Source: Aurantimonas sp. Leaf443 (GTDB lineage: Bacteria > Pseudomonadota > Alphaproteobacteria > Rhizobiales > Rhizobiaceae). Taken from it: a stretch of 64,000 bases of DNA. Location: positions 635,724-699,723 of the forward strand of contig NZ_LMRD01000007.1 in assembly GCF_001425575.1 (NCBI RefSeq), written 5' to 3'. Below are positions 49,001 through 58,637 of this stretch, in pieces. The notes beneath the pieces were generated by a model. That model was not told the origin of the DNA. It was given only the letters and a program-made list of their open reading frames with translations, and made no database searches. Positions within the stretch are counted from its first letter, which is position 1. Each line of letters opens with the position of its first letter. The position numbers and the translations under genes were made by a program.

Positions 49001-50032
49001 ATGCAGGATGACCCGATCGAGCCGGTCCGCCTCGTGGAGGACGAGGCCACCGGCGACCGCTTCCTCGTCTACGGCACGGACAAGGGCCTGCGCCTCGACA
49101 TCCGCTACGAGGGCGACGCCCTCTGGATGACGCAAGCGCAGATCGGACAGCTGTTCGGGCGGGACGTATCGACCGTCTCGCGACATATTTCCAACGTGAT
49201 CTTGGAGGGCGAACTCGACGAAGCGACTTCTTTGCAAAAAGTGCAAACAACCAACGGTCGTCCTGCAACCCTCTATAGCCTCGATATGGTGATCTCGGTC
49301 GGCTATCGCGTCTCCTCGGCGCAGGCGACCGTCTTCCGCCGCTGGGCGACGGGCGTGCTCGTGCAGTTCGCGACGAAGGGCTTCGTGGTGGACGCGCTGC
49401 GGCTCAAGCAGCCCGAGAGCGCCGATCGCATCGCCGAACTGCGCGAGATCGTCCGCGACATCCGCTCCGACGAAGCGAACGTCTATCGGGAACTGCGGAC
49501 GATCTGTTCGATGTGCCAGGACTACGAAAGCCGGTCGGAGGCGGCCGGCACCTTCTTCCGGCGCCTGCAGGCCAAGCTCGTCCATGCCGTGACGTCCCAT
49601 ACGCCCGCCGAGATCGTCGCCGCGCGCGCCGACGCCGATGCGCCCGACATGGGCCTGCGGACCTGGCCGAACGACGAGATCCGCAAGGGCGACGTGACCG
49701 TCTCGAAGAACTATCTTGCCGAGGGCGAGATCCGGGAGTTGAACCGGCTGACGACCATCCTCCTCGACATTTTTGAGGACCAGTTCGAGATGGGGCGGCT
49801 GATCGTCATGCGCGATGTCGAGACGCTGCTCGACCGTCAGCTGCGCAGTCTCGGCCGCACGGTCCTTGTCGGCGGCGGCGCGATCTCGAAGGCGGATGCC
49901 GACCGCCATGCGACGAACGAATATGCCGCCTTCGATGCGCGGCGAAGGGAGCGTCGGCGCCTGGAGGCGGACCGGCAGATCGGAGCGCTGGCCAGCGAGG
50001 CCAAGGACATCCCAAAACGGCCGAGGCGCTGA
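49001..50032 (+). CDS. RhuM-family protein
   Basis: A 343-residue protein of the RhuM/virulence-associated family: LWMTQAQIGQLFGRDVSTVS is the helix-turn-helix-like start, ATLYSLDMVISVGYRVSSAQ and FRRWATGVLVQF are the signature, and NEIRKGDVTVSKNYL-type residues follow (seen as NDEIRKGDVTVSKNYLAEG). RhuM proteins are usually on pathogenicity or mobile regions; molecular role unknown, with a suggested link to Fic/DOC-type toxin systems. ATG at 49001 has an upstream GGGAGG. It sits just beyond tRNA-Ala and is somewhat less GC-rich near 49220-49300. Confidence 0.9.
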   Translation: MQDDPIEPVRLVEDEATGDRFLVYGTDKGLRLDIRYEGDALWMTQAQIGQLFGRDVSTVSRHISNVILEGELDEATSLQKVQTTNGRPATLYSLDMVISVGYRVSSAQATVFRRWATGVLVQFATKGFVVDALRLKQPESADRIAELREIVRDIRSDEANVYRELRTICSMCQDYESRSEAAGTFFRRLQAKLVHAVTSHTPAEIVAARADADAPDMGLRTWPNDEIRKGDVTVSKNYLAEGEIRELNRLTTILLDIFEDQFEMGRLIVMRDVETLLDRQLRSLGRTVLVGGGAISKADADRHATNEYAAFDARRRERRRLEADRQIGALASEAKDIPKRPRR

Positions 50033-50256
50033 CGCCGCGCGCGGTCACGCGCGGATGCAGTCTTTCCGAGGGGCGCCTCGGGACGGCTTCGGACTGCCCG
50101 GTGACGGTTCTGCGCCATGCCCGGCCCAGCACCCTCGACGATCGCGCTTGAACCCGGGCGGCAAAAGGCGCACGCCTGTGGGGCTGGAGTCTCCGCGACG
50201 GACGACGACCGGCCGGCGCTGGCAGCGCCGATCCTCCGGTGACGAAAGGCGCTCCC

Positions 50257-50385
50257 ATGGTCCAGGAAAAGCGACGCAATTCCAAGGAAGTGCGCAAGCC
50301 CAAGAAGGAAAAGGCCAAGACGGTCGCCGCCGCCCCTTCGCTGAAGGGCGGGCTGACGCCGTCTTCCTCCTCCAAGGGCAAGTAG
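50257..50385 (+). CDS. Small basic conserved protein (42 residues)
   Basis: A 42-residue lysine-rich protein, MVQEKRRNSKEVRKPKKEKA at its start, then an Ala/Pro/Ser tail ending SSSSKGK. I recall similar short lysine-rich proteins (NREAKKPKKEKPK type) as widespread unannotated genes in Rhizobiales; this is from memory. The reading frame is short, and support is the coding character of that motif rather than a strong ribosome binding site. Confidence 0.55.
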   Translation: MVQEKRRNSKEVRKPKKEKAKTVAAAPSLKGGLTPSSSSKGK

Positions 50386-50480
50386 CCCCTCCCAGCTTCG
50401 GGCGGGCCGGGCCGGATGCGCCGGGGCGCCCGAAGCGTCGTTCATCGCCTGGAGGGCAGCGCCGTCCTGCCGGCACCCGG

Positions 50481-51095
50481 TCACGAATGGGCGAAGATGT
50501 CCGTCTCGTCCCAGCCCATGAGGTCGAGCCGGGCGCGCGTCGGCAGGAAGGCGAAGCAGGCATTGGCGAGCTCCATCCGGTCCTCGCGCTCCAGCCGCTT
50601 GTAGAGAACGCCCATGATGTCGTGGAGATAGAGGACGTCGGAAGCGGCGTAGTCGACCTGCGCCTGGGTGAGCGTCTCGGCCGCCCAGTCCGAGGACTGC
50701 TGCTGCTTGGAGAGATCGACACCGATGAGCTCGCGCGCGAGATCCTTCAGCCCGTGCCGGTCCGTATAGGTGCGCACGAGGCGCGAGGCGATCTTGGTGC
50801 AGAAGATGCCGTCCGTCATCGCGCCGAAGGCGTGGTAGAGGGCGGCGACGTCGAAGCGGGCGTAGTGGAAGATCTTGCGCTTGGTGGAATCGCGCAGGAG
50901 CGCCTCGATATTGGGCGCCGAACGCTGGCCCTTGGCGATCTGCACCACGTCCGCCGTCCCGTCGCCGGGCGAGAGCTGCACCACGCAGAGCCGGTCGCGC
51001 CGCGTGTCGAGGCCGAGCGTCTCGGTGTCGATGGCGACCGGGCCGGTGTAGCGGGAGAGGTCGGGGAGGTCCCCCTTGTGCACGCGCACGGTCAT
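50481..51095 (-). CDS. rnd: RNase D-like 3'-5' exonuclease
   Basis: A 204-residue DEDDy exonuclease: Exo I VAIDTETLGLD, Exo II HYARFDVAALYHAFG, Exo III DYAASDVLYLHDI with the tyrosine. RNase D trims the 3' ends of tRNA and other stable RNAs. It is about half the length of E. coli RNase D and lacks the HRDC domains, which is the usual short form in Rhizobiales. The start at 51095 (MTVRVHKGDLPDLSRY) fits that form; an upstream in-frame start adds 70 unlikely residues. Confidence 0.92.
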   Translation of the reverse strand: MTVRVHKGDLPDLSRYTGPVAIDTETLGLDTRRDRLCVVQLSPGDGTADVVQIAKGQRSAPNIEALLRDSTKRKIFHYARFDVAALYHAFGAMTDGIFCTKIASRLVRTYTDRHGLKDLARELIGVDLSKQQQSSDWAAETLTQAQVDYAASDVLYLHDIMGVLYKRLEREDRMELANACFAFLPTRARLDLMGWDETDIFAHS

Positions 51096-51616
51096 GGGCT
51101 CGGGTCTCGCAAGGTCTGGGCTGGAAGGCCGGCGCCGGCTGGCGTCGGGCGGCGCGGATCGGGCCGCCGGCCATGGAACCGACGGGCGCGGGCACCATAG
51201 CGATCCGCCCTTCCATGTCAAAAGCGCCGCGACGGCCGGGTGCGGTGCGGCGGAAAAGCGATCGCGCGACGGGCCTCGCGGGACCCGGCTCGCGCCTCGC
51301 CGCATAGACCATAAGCCGGCTCATCATTGCGGCCCGTCGACCGTCGCGCCGAAAGTCCGGCTTGATCGGGCGGCAACCGGCGGCACCGGAGGCCCGGTCC
51401 CGCGTGACGGGGCCGAGCTGCGGCCGGCGGCCGGCTGGCCGCCGACGGTGTCCCGGCCGAAGCGTCGTTGAAGACCGGCGGCACGCGGACCCTTCGGCGT
51501 CTTGCCGCCCCGCCGCGCTACGGGCCGCGCGCAGGTGCGCATCGGTCGTCGCCCATCGAGCGAAGGCCGGCCCCGCGACGGCCCCGCCGTCGTCTGCCGT
51601 CGCGGGGCCGGCCGGG
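51096..51616. other. Intergenic region between RNase D and oxidoreductase genes
   Basis: 521 GC-rich bases between two leftward genes. It holds the strong hairpin at 51565-51613 and presumably the RNase D promoter. No coding sequence supported. Confidence 0.5.
51565..51613 (-). terminator. Long hairpin past the oxidoreductase gene
   Basis: A perfect 18-bp inverted repeat starting GGCCGGCCCCGCGACGGC with a 13-base loop, four bases past the stop codon of the leftward oxidoreductase gene. The following sequence on the minus strand (TTCGCTCG) is only weakly T-rich, so it may act as terminator or as mRNA 3' end protector. Confidence 0.65.
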
Positions 51617-52621
51617 TCAGTCGAGCTTCAGGACGAGCTTGCCGGTGTTGGCGCCGGTATAGAGGTCGCTCAGCACCGCGCCGAAGGCGCCAAGGCCGCC
51701 GCCGCGCACGTCCTCGCGCATCACGAGCCGTCCCTCCTCGTGCCAGCGGCCGAGATTGGTCAGCGCCTCCTCGATATCGGCGGCGAAGTCGAAGATGAGG
51801 AAGCCGCGCACGGTCAGGCGGTTGACGAGGATCGAACGGTAGGCCGCGAGGCTGAGGCCCTCGGTCGACTCGCCGTTGTAGGTGGAGATCATGCCGCAGA
51901 CGGGCACGCGCCCGTTCATGGCCATGTTGCGATAGCAGGCATCGGCGATCGGCCCGCCGACATTCTCGAAATAGACGTCGATGCCCTTCGGGCAGGCGGC
52001 CTTGAGGCGGGCCTCCATGTCGGGCGCGCGGTGGTCCACCGCCTCGTCGAAGCCGAAGGTCTCGGTGAGGAGGCGGCATTTCTCCGGCCCGCCCGCGATG
52101 CCGACGGCCCGCGCGCCGTGCAGCTTGGCGAGCTGGCCGACGATCTGCCCGACGGCGCCGGCCGCGGCCGCCACCGCCACCGTCTCGCCGTCCTTCGGCC
52201 GGCCGATGCGCAGGAGGCCGAAATAGGCCGTCATGCCCGGCATGCCGAGCCCGCCGACCCAGCGCTCGATGGGCGCGCGCGCGCGCTCGATGCGATAGAC
52301 GCCCTCGCCGTTGGAAAGGGCGTGGCTGCGCGCGCCGAGCATGCCGACGACGCTCGATCCTTCGGGGAAGCCGGGATGGCGCGAGGCCTCGACCGTGCCG
52401 GCGGCGAAGGCGCGCATCACCGCGCCGATCTCCACCGGCGGCACGTAGGAGCGCCCCTCCGACATCCAGCCGCGCATGGCGGGATCGAGCGAGATCACCT
52501 CCACCCGCACCCGGAACTCGCCCTCGCCGGGCTCGGGCAGGGCCACCTGCCGCACCGTGAAATTCTCCGCGCCCGGCAGGCCGGTCGGGCGGCTCGCCAG
52601 GATCAGTTCGTCGCTCGTCAT
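51617..52621 (-). CDS. NADP-dependent oxidoreductase (medium-chain, zinc-free)
   Basis: A 334-residue medium-chain dehydrogenase of the prostaglandin reductase/CurA type: GWMSEGRSYVPPVEIGAVMR, MPGMTAYFGLLRIG, the cofactor loop VAAAAGAVGQIVGQLAKL and NVGGPIADACYRNMAMNGR. The zinc-binding residues of classical alcohol dehydrogenases are absent. Members reduce alpha,beta-unsaturated ketones with NADPH. Substrate not inferable. It is the last host gene before tRNA-Arg and the genomic island. Confidence 0.9.
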   Translation of the reverse strand: MTSDELILASRPTGLPGAENFTVRQVALPEPGEGEFRVRVEVISLDPAMRGWMSEGRSYVPPVEIGAVMRAFAAGTVEASRHPGFPEGSSVVGMLGARSHALSNGEGVYRIERARAPIERWVGGLGMPGMTAYFGLLRIGRPKDGETVAVAAAAGAVGQIVGQLAKLHGARAVGIAGGPEKCRLLTETFGFDEAVDHRAPDMEARLKAACPKGIDVYFENVGGPIADACYRNMAMNGRVPVCGMISTYNGESTEGLSLAAYRSILVNRLTVRGFLIFDFAADIEEALTNLGRWHEEGRLVMREDVRGGGLGAFGAVLSDLYTGANTGKLVLKLD

Positions 52622-52696
52622 GTCCCGTCACTCCCTGTCGTGGGAGGGGACAGATGGAGCGCGCGGCGGCAAGGTCACTCCCGCCGCTCTCCTTCC

Positions 52697-52718
52697 TTGC
52701 CCGCCGCCCGCCGATACG

Positions 52719-52725
<7 letters not shown>
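52697..52725 (+). promoter_or_regulatory. Candidate promoter of tRNA-Arg
   Basis: TTGCCC (52697-52702), 17-base spacer, TATGCA (52720-52725), 42 bases before the tRNA. Moderate match only. Confidence 0.35.
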
Positions 52726-54392
<1,667 letters not shown>

Positions 54393-54427
54393 CGTGTGAG
54401 TTGGCGGTGTCTCCGGTTCAGGATCGG

Positions 54428-54694
54428 CTAGTCTACCTCGGGCGAATCGGCTGCGGCAGCGAGGAAGAGGGGCGAGACAATCTGCCCCCAGCTTTCTGCC
54501 GGGATGTCCATCTCTACGCACATGCGCATCATGTCCCACAGAATGCGCAGCAGCTCGCTGGCCTGCTCGTCGCTGAGTTCGAGACCGTTGAGATAAGGTC
54601 GATAGTCCGCAGGGTCGAAATCGGCCATCGAGGCGATCGGTGAAACCGCCTCGCGGTCACCTTGGGAAGAGGGTGTGTGTTGGTCGGTCGTCAT
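54428..54694 (-). CDS. Small hypothetical protein upstream of recombinase
   Basis: An unrecognised acidic 88-residue protein, [20 protein letters not shown] at its start, with a helical core [20 protein letters not shown]. It lies 35 bases upstream of the recombinase start on the same strand, so it is likely co-transcribed and could modulate recombination direction, as small partners of serine integrases do. No motif proves this. Confidence 0.65.
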   Translation of the reverse strand: MTTDQHTPSSQGDREAVSPIASMADFDPADYRPYLNGLELSDEQASELLRILWDMMRMCVEMDIPAESWGQIVSPLFLAAAADSPEVD

Positions 54695-55102
54695 AATCGC
54701 CTCCTTCCGTAGGGCGCGCGAACGGATTGCGCCGCTGGCATGGCGCCGGCTTGGTCCGTCCGATAAGGTTTTTGATAGCGATCAGATTGCCAGAGCAATC
54801 GACTAAACTTGCCGGCTTTCAGCCGATCCAAGATCAATCAGTATCGTTCCGCATCATACTCACAAATATGAGAACACTACAAGAACAAATTCCTATTTCT
54901 TCATCAGTTCTGTCATTGGTTATATGGAGCTAACACCGACAACGCTGCAAGCCGAGAGGTCACAGGACTCTAGCACCACAAGCCTCGCTTCCGAAGCATG
55001 CGGCATATAAAAGTATCAACAATTTTAAGCGGTTAGCGAAGGTCTTGCCGTGGCGGAAAATGCTCATGGACATGCGCCCGCTTGACCGCACATTTTACGC
55101 TT
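54695..55102. other. AT-rich intergenic region
   Basis: About 400 bases with AT-rich stretches at 54760-54930. It separates leftward and rightward island genes and should hold promoters for both. A short open frame at 54727-54933 has no ribosome binding site or family resemblance. Confidence 0.4.
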
Positions 55103-55753
55103 ATGACCAGCAAGGGACGCTATCTCCGCGGACAGAAAAACAGCGATCGCCAGATCGAGCACATCCTGCTTGGTTACGCGGAAGGGCTCACAGCCGCCGC
55201 GTTCATTCGACGCTCGAAAACCGTCATGCGCGACCCTCCTGCTTCGAGAACCGTTTATCTGATTTACCGTCTGCTGCGGAAGCGCATTTCAAAGTTCCCT
55301 TATCCCACCGGGAATTTTTGGTTTGAAGCAGCTCTCGATGACGACAGCGAAATCGGCGCGCTTATCCAAGAAATTTATCACAGTCTCGATCCGCTAGCGC
55401 AAGTCACGAGGCAGGTGAAAGCGAGAAGGGGACTGACAGCCGGCAATTACTACGAAATGCTGGGAGAGTTCCAGTTTCGCGCGCACTACTCGCTTCCGCC
55501 GATGATCTTTCTTCATCATATAAAACGCGTCGTTCGTATCACCGGCCGCCTCAACGAACCGATGCGCAATGAGTCTCAACTTCTGCATGAACTGGACATT
55601 CTGAGCTGCCGGTTCTTTATGAATTACGCTCGCACCTACTTTGCGGGCGACGCGGCATCGATCGCGAAGGTGATCGAACATCACGAAAATCATATCACGA
55701 TCGTTCGGCGACAGATGCGGCGCGCATATAGGCGCTCAAAGTCCCCGGCCTAA
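55103..55753 (+). CDS. Hypothetical island protein (216 residues)
   Basis: Unrecognised. From the ATG at 55103 (MTSKGRYLRGQKNSDRQIEH) it is 216 residues; an ATG at 55082 would add seven. The protein is basic, rich in aromatic residues and probably all-helical, with YLIYRLLRKRISKFPYP, and a C-terminal HHENHITIVRRQMRRAY. Composition is intermediate between host and AT-rich DNA. Might be a phage or conjugative-element accessory protein; no evidence for a specific role. Confidence 0.65.
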   Translation: MTSKGRYLRGQKNSDRQIEHILLGYAEGLTAAAFIRRSKTVMRDPPASRTVYLIYRLLRKRISKFPYPTGNFWFEAALDDDSEIGALIQEIYHSLDPLAQVTRQVKARRGLTAGNYYEMLGEFQFRAHYSLPPMIFLHHIKRVVRITGRLNEPMRNESQLLHELDILSCRFFMNYARTYFAGDAASIAKVIEHHENHITIVRRQMRRAYRRSKSPA

Positions 55754-55907
55754 CCAAAATGTATTTGCCCATCCGCCTCTCCCCTCCGCCACGATTCGTG
55801 TTTCGAGAACAGGTGGGAAGCGACAGAGTTCAATGGCCGCCTGCGGTTGTGGGTCAGGAAGCCCGAAACCACTGGCAGCCCCAGGCGGGTTGTGGCACAA
55901 TTAACAC

Positions 55908-56144
55908 ATGACCAGAGCCCTAGAACTCCCGGACGATCTTAGCCGTCGTATCGACCTTTTGGCCGAGCGTTCGACCCGCACCCGCGCTCAGATTATCGAG
56001 GACGCGCTTGCGCATGGCCGCTCACTGGCGTGGCAGGAACGCTGGCAAGCCGGCGTTCAGGCCGGCATCGAAGATGCAGATCGGGGCGAGTTCGCGACCG
56101 ACGAAGAGATCGCGACCGTCCTCAACAAATACAGCCAGGCCTGA
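55908..56144 (+). CDS. Ribbon-helix-helix antitoxin
   Basis: A 78-residue antitoxin of the RelB/ParD/CopG class: N-terminal ribbon-helix-helix RALELPDDLSRRIDLLAERS, then TRAQIIEDALAHG for DNA binding and dimerisation, and a flexible C-terminal arm (GEFATDEEIATVLNKYS) that would wrap the toxin. The RelE-type toxin gene begins 8 bases later. Such antitoxins autoregulate the operon. Confidence 0.9.
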   Translation: MTRALELPDDLSRRIDLLAERSTRTRAQIIEDALAHGRSLAWQERWQAGVQAGIEDADRGEFATDEEIATVLNKYSQA

Positions 56145-56152
56145 TCCCGCCG

Positions 56153-56446
56153 GTGCGGATCGCCTGGACCAGACGCTATCTCGCGGAGCTTGCGGCCATC
56201 GGCGACTATATCGGTGAGCGCAACCCACGCGCCGCCGCCCGGATCGTCAACGACATCCATTCCAAGACCGCCACTCTGCTCGCCGCCAATCCATTCATTG
56301 GTCGTACCGGGGAAATACGCGGCACGCGTGAACTGGTCATACCCGGCACGCCCTACATCGTGGCCTACCGCGTCCAGCCCGACAGCATCGAAATCCTCTT
56401 CGTCCAACACGGCGCGCGTGAATGGCCGGAAGGCATCGACCCGTAA
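56153..56446 (+). CDS. RelE/ParE-family toxin
   Basis: A 97-residue toxin: VRIAWTRRYLAELAAIGDYI, LLAANPFIGRTGEIRGTREL and the end YIVAYRVQPDSIEILFVQHG, which is the RelE/ParE fold. Whether it attacks ribosome-bound mRNA (RelE) or gyrase (ParE) cannot be told; the PxxGR..GTRELVI pattern is common in both. The start is a GTG placed right after the antitoxin; longer starts would overlap the antitoxin gene. Confidence 0.9.
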   Translation: MRIAWTRRYLAELAAIGDYIGERNPRAAARIVNDIHSKTATLLAANPFIGRTGEIRGTRELVIPGTPYIVAYRVQPDSIEILFVQHGAREWPEGIDP

Positions 56447-56542
56447 GCTGCCGACCGTTTCGCCCATCACATTTCCCGGCGCGGGATTCACGACGGACAA
56501 AGCCTCACGTACCATTGTCTTCGTGACGAATGGAGGCTGACC

Positions 56543-56884
56543 ATGACCACGCGGCGCACCGTGCTTGCCGGAATGTTGGCGGCAGCGACTGCCGGAGCGG
56601 CCGGAGGTTCCGCCATATCCGCGCTGGCGTTCCCACTGCCGGAAAATCTCACGCCTGAGTTCCTGCGGACCTTGGCGGCATCCACCAGAAGCCGCAACCC
56701 GGCCTCCGCTGAGATCATCAAGCACTACGGACACGCCGCGCCAGCATACTTTCGCGAAAGGTTTGCCCTGGACGCGGAGATTTGGGACCGCATGGCCGAT
56801 CAGCGCGAACCGTTCGACCGCCTCGAAGCGGAAATGTTCGAGCGGGACCGGGCGTTGATCGCCCGTTATGGGATCGTTCTGTAG
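56543..56884 (+). CDS. Tat-signal hypothetical protein
   Basis: A 113-residue protein with the twin-arginine leader TTRRTVLAGMLAAATAGAAG and a likely cleavage after about residue 30. The mature part is helical (SAEIIKHYGHAAPAYFRERF) with no recognised domain and no obvious cofactor-binding residues. Exported to the periplasm if the signal works. It follows the toxin gene by about 100 bases in the same direction. Confidence 0.7.
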   Translation: MTTRRTVLAGMLAAATAGAAGGSAISALAFPLPENLTPEFLRTLAASTRSRNPASAEIIKHYGHAAPAYFRERFALDAEIWDRMADQREPFDRLEAEMFERDRALIARYGIVL

Positions 56885-56928
56885 TCGTTCACTATATCGT
56901 TGGGGTCCCCTGCAAAAGGAGAGCATCC

Positions 56929-57147
56929 GTGAAGCCTCCCCGTTTCGTCACCGTCACGCTGGAACTGCCGGACGAAGTCCTGCGGTTCCTTGAGGCCACC
57001 AGCGACGACATCGAAGCGACCATGTCCGGCATACTGGCAACGGCGGTCTGTGATCGGATGGACAATGATCTGACGGAGGCGGAATGGCATGCCGCACGCG
57101 ATGAGCAGGAGCGTCAGATCGCGGAACACGGGGTCATTCCATTCTGA
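56929..57147 (+). CDS. Small hypothetical protein (72 residues)
   Basis: A 72-residue protein, VKPPRFVTVTLELPDEVLRF at its start, from a GTG preceded by AAAAGGAGA. The LELPDEVLRFLEA stretch resembles a ribbon-helix-helix antitoxin N terminus; the tail is WHAARDEQERQIAEHG. No toxin partner follows, since the next gene is on the other strand. Function unassigned. Confidence 0.6.
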   Translation: MKPPRFVTVTLELPDEVLRFLEATSDDIEATMSGILATAVCDRMDNDLTEAEWHAARDEQERQIAEHGVIPF

Positions 57148-57160
57148 ACGAAAATCGCCT

Positions 57161-57634
57161 TCAGCCCCGCCGCGCCGCTTCGATCGCCGCCACGTCGATC
57201 TTGCCCATTTCCATCATCGCCGCGAAGGCTCGTTTGGCTTCGTCACCACCCGCCGCGATCGCTTCGGTCAGAATGCGCGGCGTGATCTGCCAGGAGATGC
57301 CCCAGCGATCCTTGCACCAGCCGCAGGCGCTCTCCTGTCCGCCGTTGCCGACGATCGCATTCCAATAGCGGTCGGTCTCGTCCTGATCCTCGGTGGCGAT
57401 CTGAAATGAGAATGCCTCTGTATGCGTGTAGGTCGGCCCGCCGTTAAGGCCGAGGCACGCGACGCCGGCAACGGTGAACTCGACCGTCAACACGTCACCC
57501 TCTTTGCCGGACGGATAATCGCCAGGGGCACGGTGAACTGCGGTCACATGGCTATCGGGAAACGTCTCTGCGTAAAACCGGGCAGCGGCTTCGGCATCCT
57601 TATCGTACCAGATACAGATCGTGTTCTTTGCCAT
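57161..57634 (-). CDS. VOC-family protein (PhnB/YjdN type)
   Basis: A 157-residue glyoxalase/VOC-fold protein of the PhnB-like group: NTICIWYDKDAEAAARFYAE, HRAPGDYP, VEFTVAGVACLGLNGG, and CGWCKDRWGISWQITP. Family members include metal-dependent enzymes and antibiotic-binding proteins; the usual metal ligands are only partly visible. Start at 57634 (MAKNTICIWY) is preferred over one 14 residues upstream. Converges on the 72-residue gene. Confidence 0.87.
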   Translation of the reverse strand: MAKNTICIWYDKDAEAAARFYAETFPDSHVTAVHRAPGDYPSGKEGDVLTVEFTVAGVACLGLNGGPTYTHTEAFSFQIATEDQDETDRYWNAIVGNGGQESACGWCKDRWGISWQITPRILTEAIAAGGDEAKRAFAAMMEMGKIDVAAIEAARRG

Positions 57635-57676
57635 GGGGCGTCTCCTCGAAGGAGATTGTGCCAGCCTTTTAGCCAC

Positions 57677-58637
57677 CGATCCACGTTAAACGCATCAATC
57701 GAGAGCAGCCCGTATTCAGCACAAAAACCAGCCCGTCGAGCCAAGTTCCCAACCGAAGCAAAGCAGCGTCACCGCCCCAGCGATATGGAAAGCCTTAGCG
57801 TCGGCGGAGCCAGTAGCGAAAAGTGCAAGATGTGCGCGGTAGTACCGCGCCCACTTGGCAAGGGGGCCGCTGCGCGCCCCCGTTGCATCCCCCAGCAGGG
57901 CGCATCTGTCGGCATCGAGCCTTGTCTGCGCCAGTGAAACGTCCGACGTTTCATCGCGACAGGAGGAGACTTCAATCTTCCCCCATGTACCCCCATGAGG
58001 AAGGGCCCTTCCTGCCCCTTGCCATCCCAGACTCTCCCGAGCGGCCAAACCGTCCGCCGCTCGGATACCCGTAAGGGCTTTCCCGCCCTGAAACACGACC
58101 AGGGCTATTGCCGCCCCAGAACCGCACCATGCCTTCTCGCTTGAGACGACGACCGCAGAATTCTGCTCTCCTCTTCATCCCCTATTAAGCTAGCGGGATT
58201 TCACTCTCCGCCTGCACCGCAGTCGGCGAACGCGGCCACGTTCGATCCGTCCTATTCACCCGAGCGCAACGATTGTATCGCCGCTCGCTTGCACGATTGC
58301 GGAGTAGGCGTTCGGGACGAAGGAATCTTCGCTGTCGCCTCCCGTAGGATCGAACAAAGGCATGTCCGTCAGCTTCGCTCTTTGCGCCAAATCCCCGTCG
58401 TGCTCGGGCGCGGCAGCGCTGCTGGAACCGGGACACTACCGCCGTCATACTCGGCTGTGCTTTATGGTGATTCGAGGTGGTGGAGCGCAATCAGAGACAT
58501 CAACGAAACGAGCCCGTCATGCCGCGTCGCAACCTCTGTGGATATCCGTTGAGGTTATATCGCCATAAGGTTGTTTTGTAGCTATCGTATCGCAGCCCTT
58601 ATCACTGAAATCAAGACGTAAATCGCAGGATAATTCC
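57677..58637. other. Gene-poor stretch with a 19-bp palindrome
   Basis: 961 bases without a gene I can support, before the methyltransferase. It contains the perfect inverted repeat at 57935-57953 and several open frames of 60-130 codons on both strands that lack a credible start or family. The one at 57716-58096 (minus) looks like possible decayed mobile-element coding sequence. The region may be a scar of earlier rearrangement. Confidence 0.5.
57935..57953. repeat. 19-bp perfect palindrome
   Basis: TGAAACGTCCGACGTTTCA: two 9-bp arms around one central base. It looks like an operator or partition-type binding site; GAAACG arms are reminiscent of parS but the centre is unrelated to CACGTG. 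Confidence 0.75.

Noticed and set aside
49220..49300. Less GC-rich patch in the rhuM gene as a recombination breakpoint
   Set aside because: The frame is continuous and the family signature spans the patch, so it is probably a codon-use fluctuation.
57716..58096. Leftward 126-codon frame in the gene-poor stretch
   Set aside because: No convincing start or ribosome binding site and no family I can name; it spans the palindrome. Possible gene remnant only.
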